A DNA stretch of 64,000 nt from positions 3,326,501 through 3,390,500 of the forward strand of contig NZ_CP054021.1 of assembly GCF_005862305.2 (NCBI RefSeq), given 5' to 3'. Positions 28,353 through 37,209 of the stretch are shown here, piece after piece. The stretch comes from Rhizobium indicum. GTDB lineage: Bacteria > Pseudomonadota > Alphaproteobacteria > Rhizobiales > Rhizobiaceae. The notes under the pieces were generated by a model, which searched no databases, was not told where the DNA came from, and was given only the letters and a program-made list of their open reading frames with translations. Position 1 is the first letter of the stretch. Each line of letters starts with the position of its first letter. A program made the translations under genes and the position numbers.

Positions 28353-29429
28353 TTATCCCTGCAGCGAGGCCCCGAGCAGCAGGGCGCCCATCAGCATGAC
28401 AAGCACGGCGCCGAGGATTTCGATGGCATTCCCGACCCAGATCGAGGCGGTCGAGCCGCGTCCGGAGAGGCGGACGGCCGCACTCTTGGCCGTGACGGCA
28501 AGTGTGGCAAGCAGCGAAACGGTGATCGCCGTGCCGAGCGACATGGCGGCGACCGAAAGCACGCCGCCGAGATAGAGCCCGTTCAGCAGTGAGAAGGTCA
28601 TGACCAGCAATGCGCCGGAACAGGGGCGCAGACCGACGGCAACGATCGCCGACCAGGCCTCGCGGGCGCTGAACCTGTCGCCGCCGAGCAGGGCCGGATC
28701 GGGCACATGGGCATTGCCGCAGGTCTCGCAGACCATGCCGGGAACGAAGGTATGGCCGGCTTCGACAGGCTGCGCCTTGCCGTTGAAGGCATAGGCTTGG
28801 CGTTCGGCCGCGTTGTCCTTCCAGTCGAGCATCATGCTGACCGGACCGGCAGGCGTCGCCATCAGCCGGCGGCGCGGCATGTTGCCGACCAGCGAGCGCA
28901 GTTTGCGGAACAGCAACCAGCCGCCGAAGAGGATGACCATGACGAAGCTTGCGATCTCCATCGCGTGGGTCGCCGCCGTCAGCGTAATGCCGGTGCCGCG
29001 CAGCACCAGCCAGGCGCCGCCGACCAGCGCCACCGCCACCACGCCCTGGACGAAGGCAGAAATGAAGGAAATCACCACGCCGCGCTTCAGCTCGACCTCA
29101 TTGGCGATCATGTAGGAGGAGATGACCGCCTTGCCGTGGCCGGGGCCGGCGGCATGGAAGACGCCATAGGCGAAGGAGAGGCCGATCAGCGATGCCAACT
29201 GCCACGGGTCTTGGCGCATCGCCTTCAAGGCGCCGGTCAGCGCCCGATAGAAGGCCTGCTGCTCATAGTTCACATAGAGCAAAAGCGGCGCGAGCGGCCC
29301 GCCTGTCGGCTGGAAGCTCGGCTCCGCCGTACCGATGCCGAGCGGCGATTGCGCATGGGCGAGGCTTGCAGCCGTTACCAGCGCAAGGGTTGCAGCGGAA
29401 AGGATGAGGGGCAGGCGTTTCGTCAGCAT
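28353..29429 (-). CDS. NicO-family nickel/cobalt (RcnA-like) transporter
   Basis: 358 residues. Signal-like N-terminus (LPLILSAATLALVTAASLAHA) and about six further membrane segments. The family histidine motif is present in FHAAGPGHGKAVISSYMIA (HAxGPGHG). A long loop between helices 3 and 4 contains a CETCGNAHVPDP metal-ligand-like stretch, and VGLRPCSGALLVMTFSLLNG is the second family motif. Members export or import Ni/Co; in this arrangement with DUF1007 zinc or other metals are also proposed. The start overlaps the upstream DUF1007 stop by 7 bases; a longer open frame running back to 30167 lies antisense-frame to that gene and is not coding. Confidence 0.9.
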   Translation of the reverse strand: MLTKRLPLILSAATLALVTAASLAHAQSPLGIGTAEPSFQPTGGPLAPLLLYVNYEQQAFYRALTGALKAMRQDPWQLASLIGLSFAYGVFHAAGPGHGKAVISSYMIANEVELKRGVVISFISAFVQGVVAVALVGGAWLVLRGTGITLTAATHAMEIASFVMVILFGGWLLFRKLRSLVGNMPRRRLMATPAGPVSMMLDWKDNAAERQAYAFNGKAQPVEAGHTFVPGMVCETCGNAHVPDPALLGGDRFSAREAWSAIVAVGLRPCSGALLVMTFSLLNGLYLGGVLSVAAMSLGTAITVSLLATLAVTAKSAAVRLSGRGSTASIWVGNAIEILGAVLVMLMGALLLGASLQG

Positions 29430-30064
29430 GTGACCTCCAGCCGGGTGGCGAAGAGTTTGGACATGTTGGTGCCGGTGGGATCGTTGAAGAAGGCGTCTGT
29501 CAGCGACTGCTTGTTTTCCGAGATCACTTGGTCGGCATCCGGCCGCACCACCTGATGTTTGCAAGCCTTGAAGCCGTCTCCGACGATCGCCAGCTCGGTG
29601 TCGGTGGGAAAATCGATCGAGGTGTAGAGCGTCGGGTCGTAGACGCCGAAGGTGAGCCTGCCCTTGAGCGGCATCTTCTCCACCGGCTTTACCGCAAAGA
29701 ACATCAGCAGCTGGCCATCCTTGTAGTCGACATGGATGATGTCGGGCTTCTGGACGGTGATGTTCTTCCCGTTGATCGTCAGGTTCATGTAGTAGTCGTA
29801 ATCGGCAAGAGACTTCTTGACCGTGTTGCCGACCTCGGTCAGTTCGTTCGGCTCCAGCTTCAGGTCGGTGTTCTTGTCGAAATCCATGACCACGGAGGAC
29901 GAAAAGACCTCGTCGAAGCGCCAGACATTGCGCAGTTCCTCGACACTGCCGTCCTTGCCGGCCACGACTTCGAGGCGCGCTTCCACGAAGATGTGCGGAT
30001 GCGCAAAGGCGGCGGCCGGCGCCAGCGAAAGAAGCGCGGCCATCAGTATTGTTGAATGTCTCAT
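29423..30064 (-). CDS. DUF1007-family periplasmic protein
   Basis: 213 residues with signal peptide MRHSTILMAALLSLAPAAAFA and a mature N-terminus beginning HPHIFVEARLEV, the hallmark of DUF1007 proteins: an HPH start after cleavage, suited to metal binding. Later VMDFDKNTDLKLEPNE resembles an acidic loop. Overlaps and precedes the NicO-type transporter, a recurrent gene pair that suggests a periplasmic metal donor or receiver for the transporter. The metal is unknown. No metalloregulator lies next to it and I see no obvious operator. Confidence 0.88.
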   Translation of the reverse strand: MRHSTILMAALLSLAPAAAFAHPHIFVEARLEVVAGKDGSVEELRNVWRFDEVFSSSVVMDFDKNTDLKLEPNELTEVGNTVKKSLADYDYYMNLTINGKNITVQKPDIIHVDYKDGQLLMFFAVKPVEKMPLKGRLTFGVYDPTLYTSIDFPTDTELAIVGDGFKACKHQVVRPDADQVISENKQSLTDAFFNDPTGTNMSKLFATRLEVTC

Positions 30065-30159
30065 CTATCCCGCTGCCTTGTTCGCTGCCCCTGACTTCTT
30101 GCCAGAAATTGGGACGGAATTGGGACCGGGCTCGGCATCGGCTTCGCGGGGCAGGATGC

Positions 30160-30264
30160 CACTGCATAATTCCTTAAATCGGAATCGATTCAAGGATAAA
30201 ATTATGCAGCATTCAAAGTGCTACAGTGTCCTTTGCGCGTCTGAAAAGACGCGCGGCGCTGTAG
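30160..30264. repeat. Composite intergenic mosaic repeat, copy 1
   Basis: A ~105-bp composite: an inverted section (CTGCATAATTCCTT... to AAAATTATGCAG) followed by a GC hairpin with stem GCGCGTCT-GAAA-AGACGCGC. The same two-part unit recurs at 57498-57601, and the hairpin part alone near 52.1 and 33.7 kb. It sits between the start of the DUF1007 gene and the end of the LysR gene. Confidence 0.7.
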
Positions 30265-30304
30265 AGCGGGGCGGAATGTCGCATCGCTTCGCAAGGGCGC
30301 CGGC

Positions 30305-31198
30305 TTACGGATGCTTCTTGAACCAGTTGTGCAGGTAATCGACGAAGATTCTTACCTTGGCCGGCAGGTAGCGCCGGTGCGGGTAGACGGCATAGATGCC
30401 GCGGTCGGTCGGGGTGTAATCGTTGAAAAGGGTCACCAGTTCGCCGCTCTCGATCGGCTTGCGGGCGATGAAATCTGGGATGAAGGCTACGCCGATGCCG
30501 GCCAGTGCTGCGCGTAATGTCGCATGCGGGCTGTTGACCTCTATCGGTCCGGAAACGGCGACGGCAAACGAGGTGTTGTCAGGATTGTGGAAGCGGATGC
30601 TCGCCTGGGTGCGCGCATTGGTATCGACGATGAAGGGGACGCTGGAAAGGGCCGACGGGTGATCGAGATCGGGATAACGTTCGAGAAATTCAGGGGTGGC
30701 GCAGATATGGATGCGGAAATCCGAGATCTTGCGGGCGATCATGCCGGAATCTTCGAGCTTGGTGATGCGGATCGCCACGTCGAAGCCTTCCTCGATCAGA
30801 TCGACGAACCGGTCGTCGGCGGCGATCTCCAGCGAAAGGTCGGGGTTCTCCTTGGCAAAATCGATCAGCGACTGGCCGACATCGGCATCGACGAAGGTGC
30901 GCGGCACCGAGATGCGCAGCCGTCCCTTGAGCTGTGCATTGTTTTCGCGCACGAGATCGGCGAGGTTATCGATCTCCTTCAGAATATCGGAGGCGGTACG
31001 GTAATAGGTATGGCCGGCCTCGGTCATCGAGAACTGCCGGGTGGTGCGGTTGAGCAGCAGGGCGCCGAGCTCGTCTTCCAATTCGCGCACATATTTGGAG
31101 AGCAGCGCCTTGGAGCGGCCGGTGCGCCGTGCCGCGGCGGAGAAGCCTTCGGCCTCGACGACATCGATGAAGGCGCGTATGCGGGTCAAGGTATCCAT
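30305..31198 (-). CDS. LysR-family transcriptional regulator
   Basis: 297 residues. Winged helix-turn-helix at the N-terminus (MDTLTRIRAFIDVVEAEGFSAA, RTGRSKALLSKYVRELEDEL) and a LysR substrate-binding domain (LKGRLRISVPRTFVDADVG, DVAIRITKLEDSGMIARKI). The sequence type is the subgroup related to DmlR/CrgA-like regulators. The start at ATG 31198 is the standard LysR N-terminus; an upstream in-frame extension to 31333 is rejected. It is divergent from the decarboxylase gene, but with more than 500 bases between, so control of that gene is only possible, not shown. Confidence 0.92.
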   Translation of the reverse strand: MDTLTRIRAFIDVVEAEGFSAAARRTGRSKALLSKYVRELEDELGALLLNRTTRQFSMTEAGHTYYRTASDILKEIDNLADLVRENNAQLKGRLRISVPRTFVDADVGQSLIDFAKENPDLSLEIAADDRFVDLIEEGFDVAIRITKLEDSGMIARKISDFRIHICATPEFLERYPDLDHPSALSSVPFIVDTNARTQASIRFHNPDNTSFAVAVSGPIEVNSPHATLRAALAGIGVAFIPDFIARKPIESGELVTLFNDYTPTDRGIYAVYPHRRYLPAKVRIFVDYLHNWFKKHP

Positions 31199-31389
31199 GG
31201 CACCCCTCAGGCTGTTTCGGAATGTTGAACAAATTGGCTCGTCTTGTTCAATAATTTTTTTAGCCTTGAGATCAAAAAATCGCTTGATTATGAAGGCGAA
31301 TATTCTTATTTCCCACTCAGCCCAAAGTCGCACGTGCCCATGGGTGTCCGCCGAACCCTCGAATTGGTGAGGAAATCGGTAAGGTACCT

Positions 31390-31726
31390 GGAATTAACCC
31401 CTCCAGTCGCTATTCCGGCCAACCGGAAAATGCGAGGACGCCTGAAGCAACGACGGTGCGGGCCTTTTTGTTCTCTCCCTGCTTTCCATCAGCGGGGGTT
31501 ACTGAAGAGGCACACCATCATTGCCGGAAGTGCGGTTGGGATTCTCCCTCCAATCCATGGCAGACAAAGCCGAACTTACACCGCATCGCGGCGTTGGTTC
31601 ACTATCTGCGCATCGAGCGCTTGCTATGGTTCCGGGGTCTCCACCGGCTGGTTCCAATGCGAGCTATCGTATGCCCTTTGTCCTCCGGTTCATGCCGGAG
31701 CTCTGGAATTGGAAGAGGGAATCGAT
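31390..31726 (+). promoter_or_regulatory. Long leader of the decarboxylase gene, candidate speF-type RNA motif
   Basis: About 340 bases of 5' leader separate any likely promoter from the decarboxylase. It has several local hairpins, including GGATT/AATCC (31539-31543 and 31552-31556) and CTCCGG/CCGGAG (31683-31688 and 31695-31700), the last only about 10 bases before the GGAAGAGGGA ribosome site. Alphaproteobacterial ornithine decarboxylase genes are known to carry the conserved 'speF' RNA motif in this position. I have not matched the consensus base by base, so assignment rests on position, length and structure. A possible small frame within it (31456-31794) overlaps the gene and is probably not coding. 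Confidence 0.5.
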
Positions 31727-32860
31727 ATGACCACCCAGCGCATCCGCGACTTTCTCGCAACCCGACGTCCCGACGGTCCCTGCCTCGTGGTTGACCTCGA
31801 CGTCGTTCGCGACAATTTCCACGCCTTCCGTCACGCCATGCCGGACAGCGCCATCTATTACGCCGTCAAGGCCAACCCGGCCCCGGAAGTGCTGAAGCTG
31901 CTCGCAGGCCTCGGCTCCAATTTCGATTGCGCATCCGTTGCCGAAATCGAAATGGCGCTCGAAGCCGGTGCGACCGCCGCCCGCATCTCCTACGGCAACA
32001 CGATCAAGAAGGAACGTGACGTTGCCCGCGCGCATGCGCTCGGCGTCAGCCTCTTTGCCGTCGACAGCCACGAGGAAGTCGAGAAGATCTCGCGGGCCGC
32101 TCCCGGCGCCCGTGTCTTCTGCCGCGTGCTCACGGATGGCGAAGGCGCCGAATGGCCGCTGTCGCGCAAGTTCGGCTGCGTTCCGCAGATGGCTGTCGAC
32201 GTTCTCGTCTACGCCCATCAGCTTGGCCTGCAGTCCTATGGCGTCTCGTTCCATGTCGGTTCGCAGATGACCAAGGTCGATGCCTGGGATTCGGCGCTTG
32301 CCGATGCCAAGCGCGTCTTCGTATCGCTTGCCAAGCAGGGCATCCACCTGCAGATGGTCAACATGGGTGGCGGCTTCCCGACCAAGTACCTGCGTGACGT
32401 TCCGTCCGCAGAAGCTTACGGCAAGTCGATCTACCAGGCGCTGCGCACGCATTTCGGCAACCAGATCCCGCAGACGATCATCGAGCCGGGCCGCGGCATG
32501 GTCGGCAATGCCGGTGTCATCAAGGCGGAAGTCGTTCTGATTTCGAAGAAGTCGGACAATGACGATGCCCGCTGGGTCTTCCTCGACATCGGCAAGTTCG
32601 GCGGTCTCGCCGAGACGATGGACGAAGCCATCCGCTATCCGATCCGCACGGATCACGACAGCGACGAGATGGAGCCCTGCGTCATTGCCGGTCCGACCTG
32701 CGATTCGGCCGACGTGCTCTACGAGAAGAACCTCTATCCGCTGCCGATCTCCCTTTCGATCGGCGACGAGGTCCTGATCGAAGGCACCGGCGCCTATACG
32801 ACGACCTATTCGGCGGTCGCTTTCAACGGTTTCGACCCCTTGAAGGCCTACGTCATCTAA
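31727..32860 (+). CDS. Ornithine/lysine decarboxylase, alanine-racemase-fold type
   Basis: 377-residue PLP enzyme of the eukaryotic-like group IV decarboxylase family, making putrescine (or cadaverine) from ornithine (or lysine). PLP lysine K48 in YYAVKANPAPEVL; FDCASVAEIEMAL; VSFHVGSQ; MGGGFPTKY; phosphate-binding region EPGRGMVGNAGV; and the active-site cysteine block GPTCDSADVLYE from the partner subunit. Rhizobial homologues act on both amino acids. The ATG at 31727 follows GGAAGAGGGA. A long structured leader suggests regulation at the RNA level, probably by polyamines. Confidence 0.95.
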   Translation: MTTQRIRDFLATRRPDGPCLVVDLDVVRDNFHAFRHAMPDSAIYYAVKANPAPEVLKLLAGLGSNFDCASVAEIEMALEAGATAARISYGNTIKKERDVARAHALGVSLFAVDSHEEVEKISRAAPGARVFCRVLTDGEGAEWPLSRKFGCVPQMAVDVLVYAHQLGLQSYGVSFHVGSQMTKVDAWDSALADAKRVFVSLAKQGIHLQMVNMGGGFPTKYLRDVPSAEAYGKSIYQALRTHFGNQIPQTIIEPGRGMVGNAGVIKAEVVLISKKSDNDDARWVFLDIGKFGGLAETMDEAIRYPIRTDHDSDEMEPCVIAGPTCDSADVLYEKNLYPLPISLSIGDEVLIEGTGAYTTTYSAVAFNGFDPLKAYVI

Positions 32861-32954
32861 GGTCGTTTCCGCCGGCCCCGTAACCAGCCGGGGCGGCAAC
32901 TTCACAATTTTCCTTCATCGCCGCTGATAACGGTATTGGGTACGGGAGGCCAAG

Positions 32955-33545
32955 ATGGCCGCTGTTCTTGATTCTGTCCGCGCATTCTTTGCGCCCACCA
33001 CTTTCGCCATCGACGCCGAAAATCCTTCGGATGTCGTTGCGCGTGAAAACCTGCTCGACCGCGTCATGGGCCCGGATCGCCGCAAGAAGTCGTCGGAGAA
33101 GATCCGCCGCAACCGCGTTCCGGCCGAGGGCCTTGCGCTCGTGGCGCGCGATCGCGACGGCCATGTCATCGGCACGGTGCGGCTTTGGAACATTGAGGCC
33201 GGCGTCAATGACGAAGGCACGCCGATCAATGCGCTGCTGCTCGGACCGCTCGCCGTTGCACCCCATCAGGGCGGCAAGGGCATCGGCTCGGCGCTCATGC
33301 GCGCGGCGATCCTTGAAGCGAAGAAGCGCGGGCATGGCGCCGTGCTGCTCGTCGGCGATGCTGCCTATTACGAGCGTTTCGGCTTCTTTGCCGAAAAGGT
33401 CCGCCATCTCGTCATGCCGGGTCCGTTCGAACGTTCGCGCTTTCTTGCGCTCGAGCTCACGGAAGGCTGGCTTGACGGCGCGGCCGGCATGATCGTCCCC
33501 TCGGGACGCATGCTGACCGGTGCGCCGGTTCGCCGCGCAGCCTAG
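32955..33545 (+). CDS. GNAT-family N-acetyltransferase (YhbS-like)
   Basis: 196 residues. The core has GHVIGTVRLWNIEAG, LLLGPLAVAPHQGGKGIGSALMRAAILEAKKRGHGAVLLVGDAAYYERFGF (acetyl-CoA loop Q-GGKGIG), as in the YhbS subgroup. An N-terminal ~40-residue extension (SVRAFFAPTTFAIDAENPSDVVAREN) is typical of rhizobial members. Lies 94 bases after the decarboxylase stop in the same direction, so they may be co-transcribed; acetylation of a polyamine is conceivable but unsupported. Its stop overlaps the first base of a hairpin repeat. Confidence 0.88.
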   Translation: MAAVLDSVRAFFAPTTFAIDAENPSDVVARENLLDRVMGPDRRKKSSEKIRRNRVPAEGLALVARDRDGHVIGTVRLWNIEAGVNDEGTPINALLLGPLAVAPHQGGKGIGSALMRAAILEAKKRGHGAVLLVGDAAYYERFGFFAEKVRHLVMPGPFERSRFLALELTEGWLDGAAGMIVPSGRMLTGAPVRRAA

Positions 33546-33693
33546 CGCAATTCCAGGAAAAGTGCGGAGCGGTTTTCCGTCCGGAATTGCGCAAAAACAA
33601 AAGGTTAGAGCGGTTCTGCGCTTCCATGAAAAGCTGAACCGCTCTAGAGCTGGATTGGGCCGGGTCGGCCCGAAAAGACGCGCGGAGCTGTAA
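33545..33693. repeat. Run of intergenic hairpin repeats in the 362-base gap
   Basis: Unit 1 (33545-33592): arms GCGCAATTCC/GGAATTGCGC and core GGAAAAGTGCGGAGCGGTTTTCC at 33556-33578, the same core as at 1.95 and 27.3 kb. Unit 2 (33608-33645): arms AGAGCGGTTC/GAACCGCTCT. Unit 3 (33658-33693): GGGCCGGGTCGGCCC followed by a partial copy of the AAAAGACGCGCGG-GCTGTA hairpin. The rest of the gap up to 33907 shows no gene. Confidence 0.7.
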
Positions 33694-33907
33694 GACTACG
33701 CCGACCGGCCGGCCAGGTTGGGAATTTTTCCCCCGGCTGGTAATATCCGCGCCGTTTGACCACGCAGGCAGGCGGGCCTGGTGTGGTTGCGGCGCGGATT
33801 GTCTTTCTGGCGAGTGAAGCGGCGCGGTCGCTAGTTCCCCGACGCACGCGGAAACACAATCGCGTGAAATGGGTCGCCGGCACGCGAACATATCGCGACG
33901 ATATCCT

Positions 33908-34948
33908 ATGTTGCATCGCATGATCCGCCTTCTTTCCCTTCTGCTTCTCTTCTGCCTGCCGCTTGCCGCAACGGGGCCGGTGGCTGCCCAGAGCACGGCT
34001 CCCGCCGTCGGCGGGCTTGGCCCGCGTCTCGATCGCGCGGCGAGCGACCCGGCGATGAGGCCTCTCAAGACGGTGATTGTCGCTCGCGACGGACGCGTGC
34101 TCAGCGAACGTGGGTTCCATGGTCATTCGCCGTCGGAATCGACCAATATCAAATCCGCTTCGAAGTCGATCATCTCGGCGTTGGTCGGTATCGCCATCGA
34201 CAAAGGCATGCTGACGGGGCCGGATCAGAAGATCGCGCCGATCCTGAAGGCCGATCTCCCTCTAACGCCCGACCCGCGCATCAACGACATCACCATCGGC
34301 AATCTTCTCTCCATGCAGGCTGGGCTCGATCGCATGTCGGGGACGAACTACGGCCGCTGGGTCTCCTCGCGCAACTGGGTGCGCTTTGCGCTGTCGCAGC
34401 CTTTCGTCGATCAGCCCGGTGGCGAGATGCTCTATTCCACCGCATCCACGCATCTGCTTTCGGCCATTCTCACCAAGGTCGGCCGGCGGCCGACGCTGGT
34501 GTTGGCGCGCGAATGGCTCGGCCCGGTCGACGGTTTCCGCATCGGTGCATGGGAGCGCGATCCGCAGGGCATCTATCTCGGTGGCAATCAGATGGCGATG
34601 AGCGCCCGGTCCCTGCTTGCCTTCGGCGAACTCTACCGTAACGGCGGCAAGACCGCCGACGGCCGCCAGATCGTACCTGCCGACTGGATCGCCCAGTCGT
34701 GGCAGCAGCGCACCAACTCACGCTTCTCCGGCGATGAATATGGCTATGGCTGGTTCACGCGGCAGATCGGCGGCGAGCAGGTGCACTTCGCCTGGGGTTA
34801 TGGCGGGCAGATGCTCTACATCGTGCCGTCGCTCGATCTCACCGTCGTCATGACCTCGGAAGAGAGCGGTCCGTCTGCCCGAAATGGCTACAGGGACTTG
34901 CTGCACGGTCTCTTGGCGGACATCATCGGCTCGGTGCGGGCCGCTTGA
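33908..34948 (+). CDS. Exported serine hydrolase (beta-lactamase/class C-like)
   Basis: 346 residues. Signal peptide MLHRMIRLLSLLLLFCLPLAATGPVAA. The penicillin-binding-protein-like fold has catalytic SxxK in SASKSIIS, YxN-equivalent YSTAS and a late HFAWGYGGQM (HxG-like) strand. Such proteins are esterases, D-peptidases or 6-aminohexanoate-dimer-hydrolase-like; true beta-lactamase activity cannot be assumed. Start at ATG 33908; an ATG at 33920 is an alternative, and an extension to 33869 lacks a signal-peptide start. Monocistronic. Confidence 0.85.
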   Translation: MLHRMIRLLSLLLLFCLPLAATGPVAAQSTAPAVGGLGPRLDRAASDPAMRPLKTVIVARDGRVLSERGFHGHSPSESTNIKSASKSIISALVGIAIDKGMLTGPDQKIAPILKADLPLTPDPRINDITIGNLLSMQAGLDRMSGTNYGRWVSSRNWVRFALSQPFVDQPGGEMLYSTASTHLLSAILTKVGRRPTLVLAREWLGPVDGFRIGAWERDPQGIYLGGNQMAMSARSLLAFGELYRNGGKTADGRQIVPADWIAQSWQQRTNSRFSGDEYGYGWFTRQIGGEQVHFAWGYGGQMLYIVPSLDLTVVMTSEESGPSARNGYRDLLHGLLADIIGSVRAA

Positions 34949-35104
34949 CGACAGGGCCGCGTGTCTTTCACACGCGCCAAGGGTGCTGTAGGATTTTGAA
35001 TGATGCAGCGGGGAAAAACCCGCGATCGTTAAATTTTTAGCGAAGGCTCCAATCAAACCGCAAAACGCTTCCTGTAAGCTCCGCGAGAATTTCGGGAAAG
35101 CGCC

Positions 35105-36262
35105 ATGCTGCTGGATCTCAGGACAATCTATTTCATTGTTGCCGTGAGCTGTTTCGTGCTGGGCATTCTCCAGCTTGCAGCCTATGCGACGGGTCGCTTC
35201 GAGAGGTGGCCGCTCTGGTGGGGCTTGAGCAACCTTCTTGTCGGCGTCGGCTCGTTTCTCGTCGCGCTGCGCAATCTCGTTCCCTACTCGGTCTCGGTCG
35301 ACGGCGGCAATATCGTCACCATCGCCGGCTACATGCTGATGTTCTTTGCCGTGCGGGTGTTTTCGGGACGAGCGCTCGACCAGCGCACTTTCTGGCTTGC
35401 CATCTTGCTCGTCAGCGTTCCTGTCGTCCTCATCGTCAGCGATCCATCGGCAGTCTCGGCGAGGCTCCTCTACGTCTCCGTCATCTGCTGCCTCTGCGAT
35501 CTTGCCGTTGTAAGGGAGGCAATCAGCATTGTCCGGCGCGAGAGGCTTTATTCCGCAGCCTTGCTTGTCGGCCTCTACGCCTGCACTGCCGCGATCTTTG
35601 CCGTTCGCAGCATTCTCGCGGCGACCGGTGAGATCGGTGGGCCGGATCCTTTCGGCGGCAGTGCAATACACAGCTGGATGGCAGTATCGGCGGTCGCGTT
35701 CATCATGCTGCGCAGCATGGCGATGGTGCTGATGGCCGCCGAGCGCAGCCGAAATCAGCTGACCGAACTCGCTCACCACGATCCGCTGACCGGCGCGCTC
35801 AATCGCGGCGGCCTTGCCCAGCATCTGCCGGCTCTCGGTTCCCAGCCGGTATCGCTGCTGATCATCGATATCGACCATTTCAAGCAGCTGAACGACAGGC
35901 ATGGCCATGCTGCTGGCGACGACATCCTGCGGCTTTTCGCCAGTGTTTCGAGGGGCATCATGCGCTCGGACGATCTGCTTGCCCGTCAAGGTGGGGATGA
36001 GTTCCTGGCGGTGCTGAAAAACGTTTCCCGGGAAGATGCCGTGGCAATTGCCGAGCGCATCCGTCTCGCCTTCGCCGCTGCCGTCATGCAGCAGCCGGAT
36101 CTGGCCGTCTTTCCGACGCTGAGCGTCGGCGTTGCCGCGCGTGCGGAAAGCGGTGGAGACTTTGAACGGCTGATGCATAAGGCCGATGAGGCGCTCTATC
36201 GTTCGAAGCGCGAAGGCCGCAACCGGGTCGAAGTCTTTGGAGAAAATCAACAAGCTGCGTAG
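35105..36262 (+). CDS. Membrane GGDEF diguanylate cyclase
   Basis: 385 residues. The N-terminal ~205 residues comprise six or so transmembrane helices (FIVAVSCFVLGILQLAAYA, MLMFFAVRVF, SAALLVGLYACTAAIFAVR and others) forming an uncharacterised membrane sensor. The GGDEF domain follows: HHDPLTGALNRGGL, LLIIDIDHFKQLNDRHGHAAGD and intact GGDEF at residues 296-300, with a RxxD-type region upstream not clearly present. Expected to make c-di-GMP at the membrane. GGGAAAG precedes the ATG. No EAL domain; the second of three c-di-GMP genes in the window. Confidence 0.92.
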   Translation: MLLDLRTIYFIVAVSCFVLGILQLAAYATGRFERWPLWWGLSNLLVGVGSFLVALRNLVPYSVSVDGGNIVTIAGYMLMFFAVRVFSGRALDQRTFWLAILLVSVPVVLIVSDPSAVSARLLYVSVICCLCDLAVVREAISIVRRERLYSAALLVGLYACTAAIFAVRSILAATGEIGGPDPFGGSAIHSWMAVSAVAFIMLRSMAMVLMAAERSRNQLTELAHHDPLTGALNRGGLAQHLPALGSQPVSLLIIDIDHFKQLNDRHGHAAGDDILRLFASVSRGIMRSDDLLARQGGDEFLAVLKNVSREDAVAIAERIRLAFAAAVMQQPDLAVFPTLSVGVAARAESGGDFERLMHKADEALYRSKREGRNRVEVFGENQQAA

Positions 36263-36295
36263 GAACGGGGCAAACTCGTCTATCTCAGAATGATC

Positions 36296-37114
36296 CTAGA
36301 TATTCTGGTCCATCGTCTCGGCCGGGATTTCGTCGGCGCGGTGGACGCGCACGAGCGTTGCCGGCACGCCGGCGACCGTGCAATGCTCGGGGACCGGCTT
36401 CAGCACGACGCTGCCGGCCGCGACTTTGCTGAAGGCACCGATTTCGATATTGCCGAGGATCTTGGCGCCTGCGCCGATCATCACGCCGTGGCGGATCTTC
36501 GGGTGGCGGTCGCCGGTCTCCTTGCCGGTGCCGCCGAGCGTGACGTTCTGCAGGATCGATACTTCATCCTCGATGACAGCCGTTTCGCCGATGACGATGC
36601 CCGAACCGTGGTCGAGCATGATGGATGCGCCGATCCGGGCCGCCGGATGGATATCCGGGCCGAAGACCAGCGAAACGAGATTGGCGAGCCAGCTGGCGAT
36701 CTCCTGACGGCCGGCGATCCAGAGCGCATGGGCGATGCGATGCGTCTCAAGCGCATGAAAGCCCTTGAGATTGAGAAGTGCGTGCAGAAATGTCGTGCAG
36801 GCCGGATCGCGCTCGCGCACGGCGATGAGATCGGCCTCGACCTTCCGCATGATATCGTCATCAAGTGTGGACAGGATGAGATCGAACAGATCACCCGTTT
36901 CCACCTGCGCTACGGAGAGCCGCGCGGCCAGCACGCGGGCGATGATCTCATTGTTGTTGGCAGTGTCTGTTACCTGAGCGGCAAGCAGCCGCTGCAATAT
37001 CGGCTCGCGCGCGGCAAGCTCGGCCGCCTCGGCGCGGATCACGGTCCAGACGGATGCGTCGCCCAAAGGCTGCGGCTGTTGCTCGGCCAAACCGAGGCCG
37101 GTCGATTTCGGCAT
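36296..37114 (-). CDS. cysE: Serine O-acetyltransferase
   Basis: 272 residues converting serine and acetyl-CoA to O-acetylserine for cysteine synthesis. N-terminal helical domain (SVWTVIRAEAAELAAREPILQ, FLHALLNLKGFHALETHRIAH), then the left-handed beta-helix of hexapeptide repeats with active-site HPAARIGASIMLDHGSGIVIGET, and QNVTLGGTGKETGDRHPKI. The ATG at 37114 follows AAGGAAACGGGA; an in-frame ATG at 37168 would add 18 residues. Convergent with the GGDEF gene (33 bases between stops). Confidence 0.95.
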   Translation of the reverse strand: MPKSTGLGLAEQQPQPLGDASVWTVIRAEAAELAAREPILQRLLAAQVTDTANNNEIIARVLAARLSVAQVETGDLFDLILSTLDDDIMRKVEADLIAVRERDPACTTFLHALLNLKGFHALETHRIAHALWIAGRQEIASWLANLVSLVFGPDIHPAARIGASIMLDHGSGIVIGETAVIEDEVSILQNVTLGGTGKETGDRHPKIRHGVMIGAGAKILGNIEIGAFSKVAAGSVVLKPVPEHCTVAGVPATLVRVHRADEIPAETMDQNI

Positions 37115-37209
37115 TCCCGTTTCCTTTGTCAGCCTGGGCGTCGCGCAAAGCGCCTCCGTGCGGCTCATGTTTCGCCCGGGCAAAGCATTTGGCAAGCCCT
37201 GAGCATATT

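Noticed and set aside
28353..30167. Extended reading of the metal transporter back over the DUF1007 gene
   Set aside because: The signal-peptide start at 29429 overlaps the DUF1007 stop as expected; the upstream extension is out of frame with the confident DUF1007 product and reads Arg/Gln-rich.
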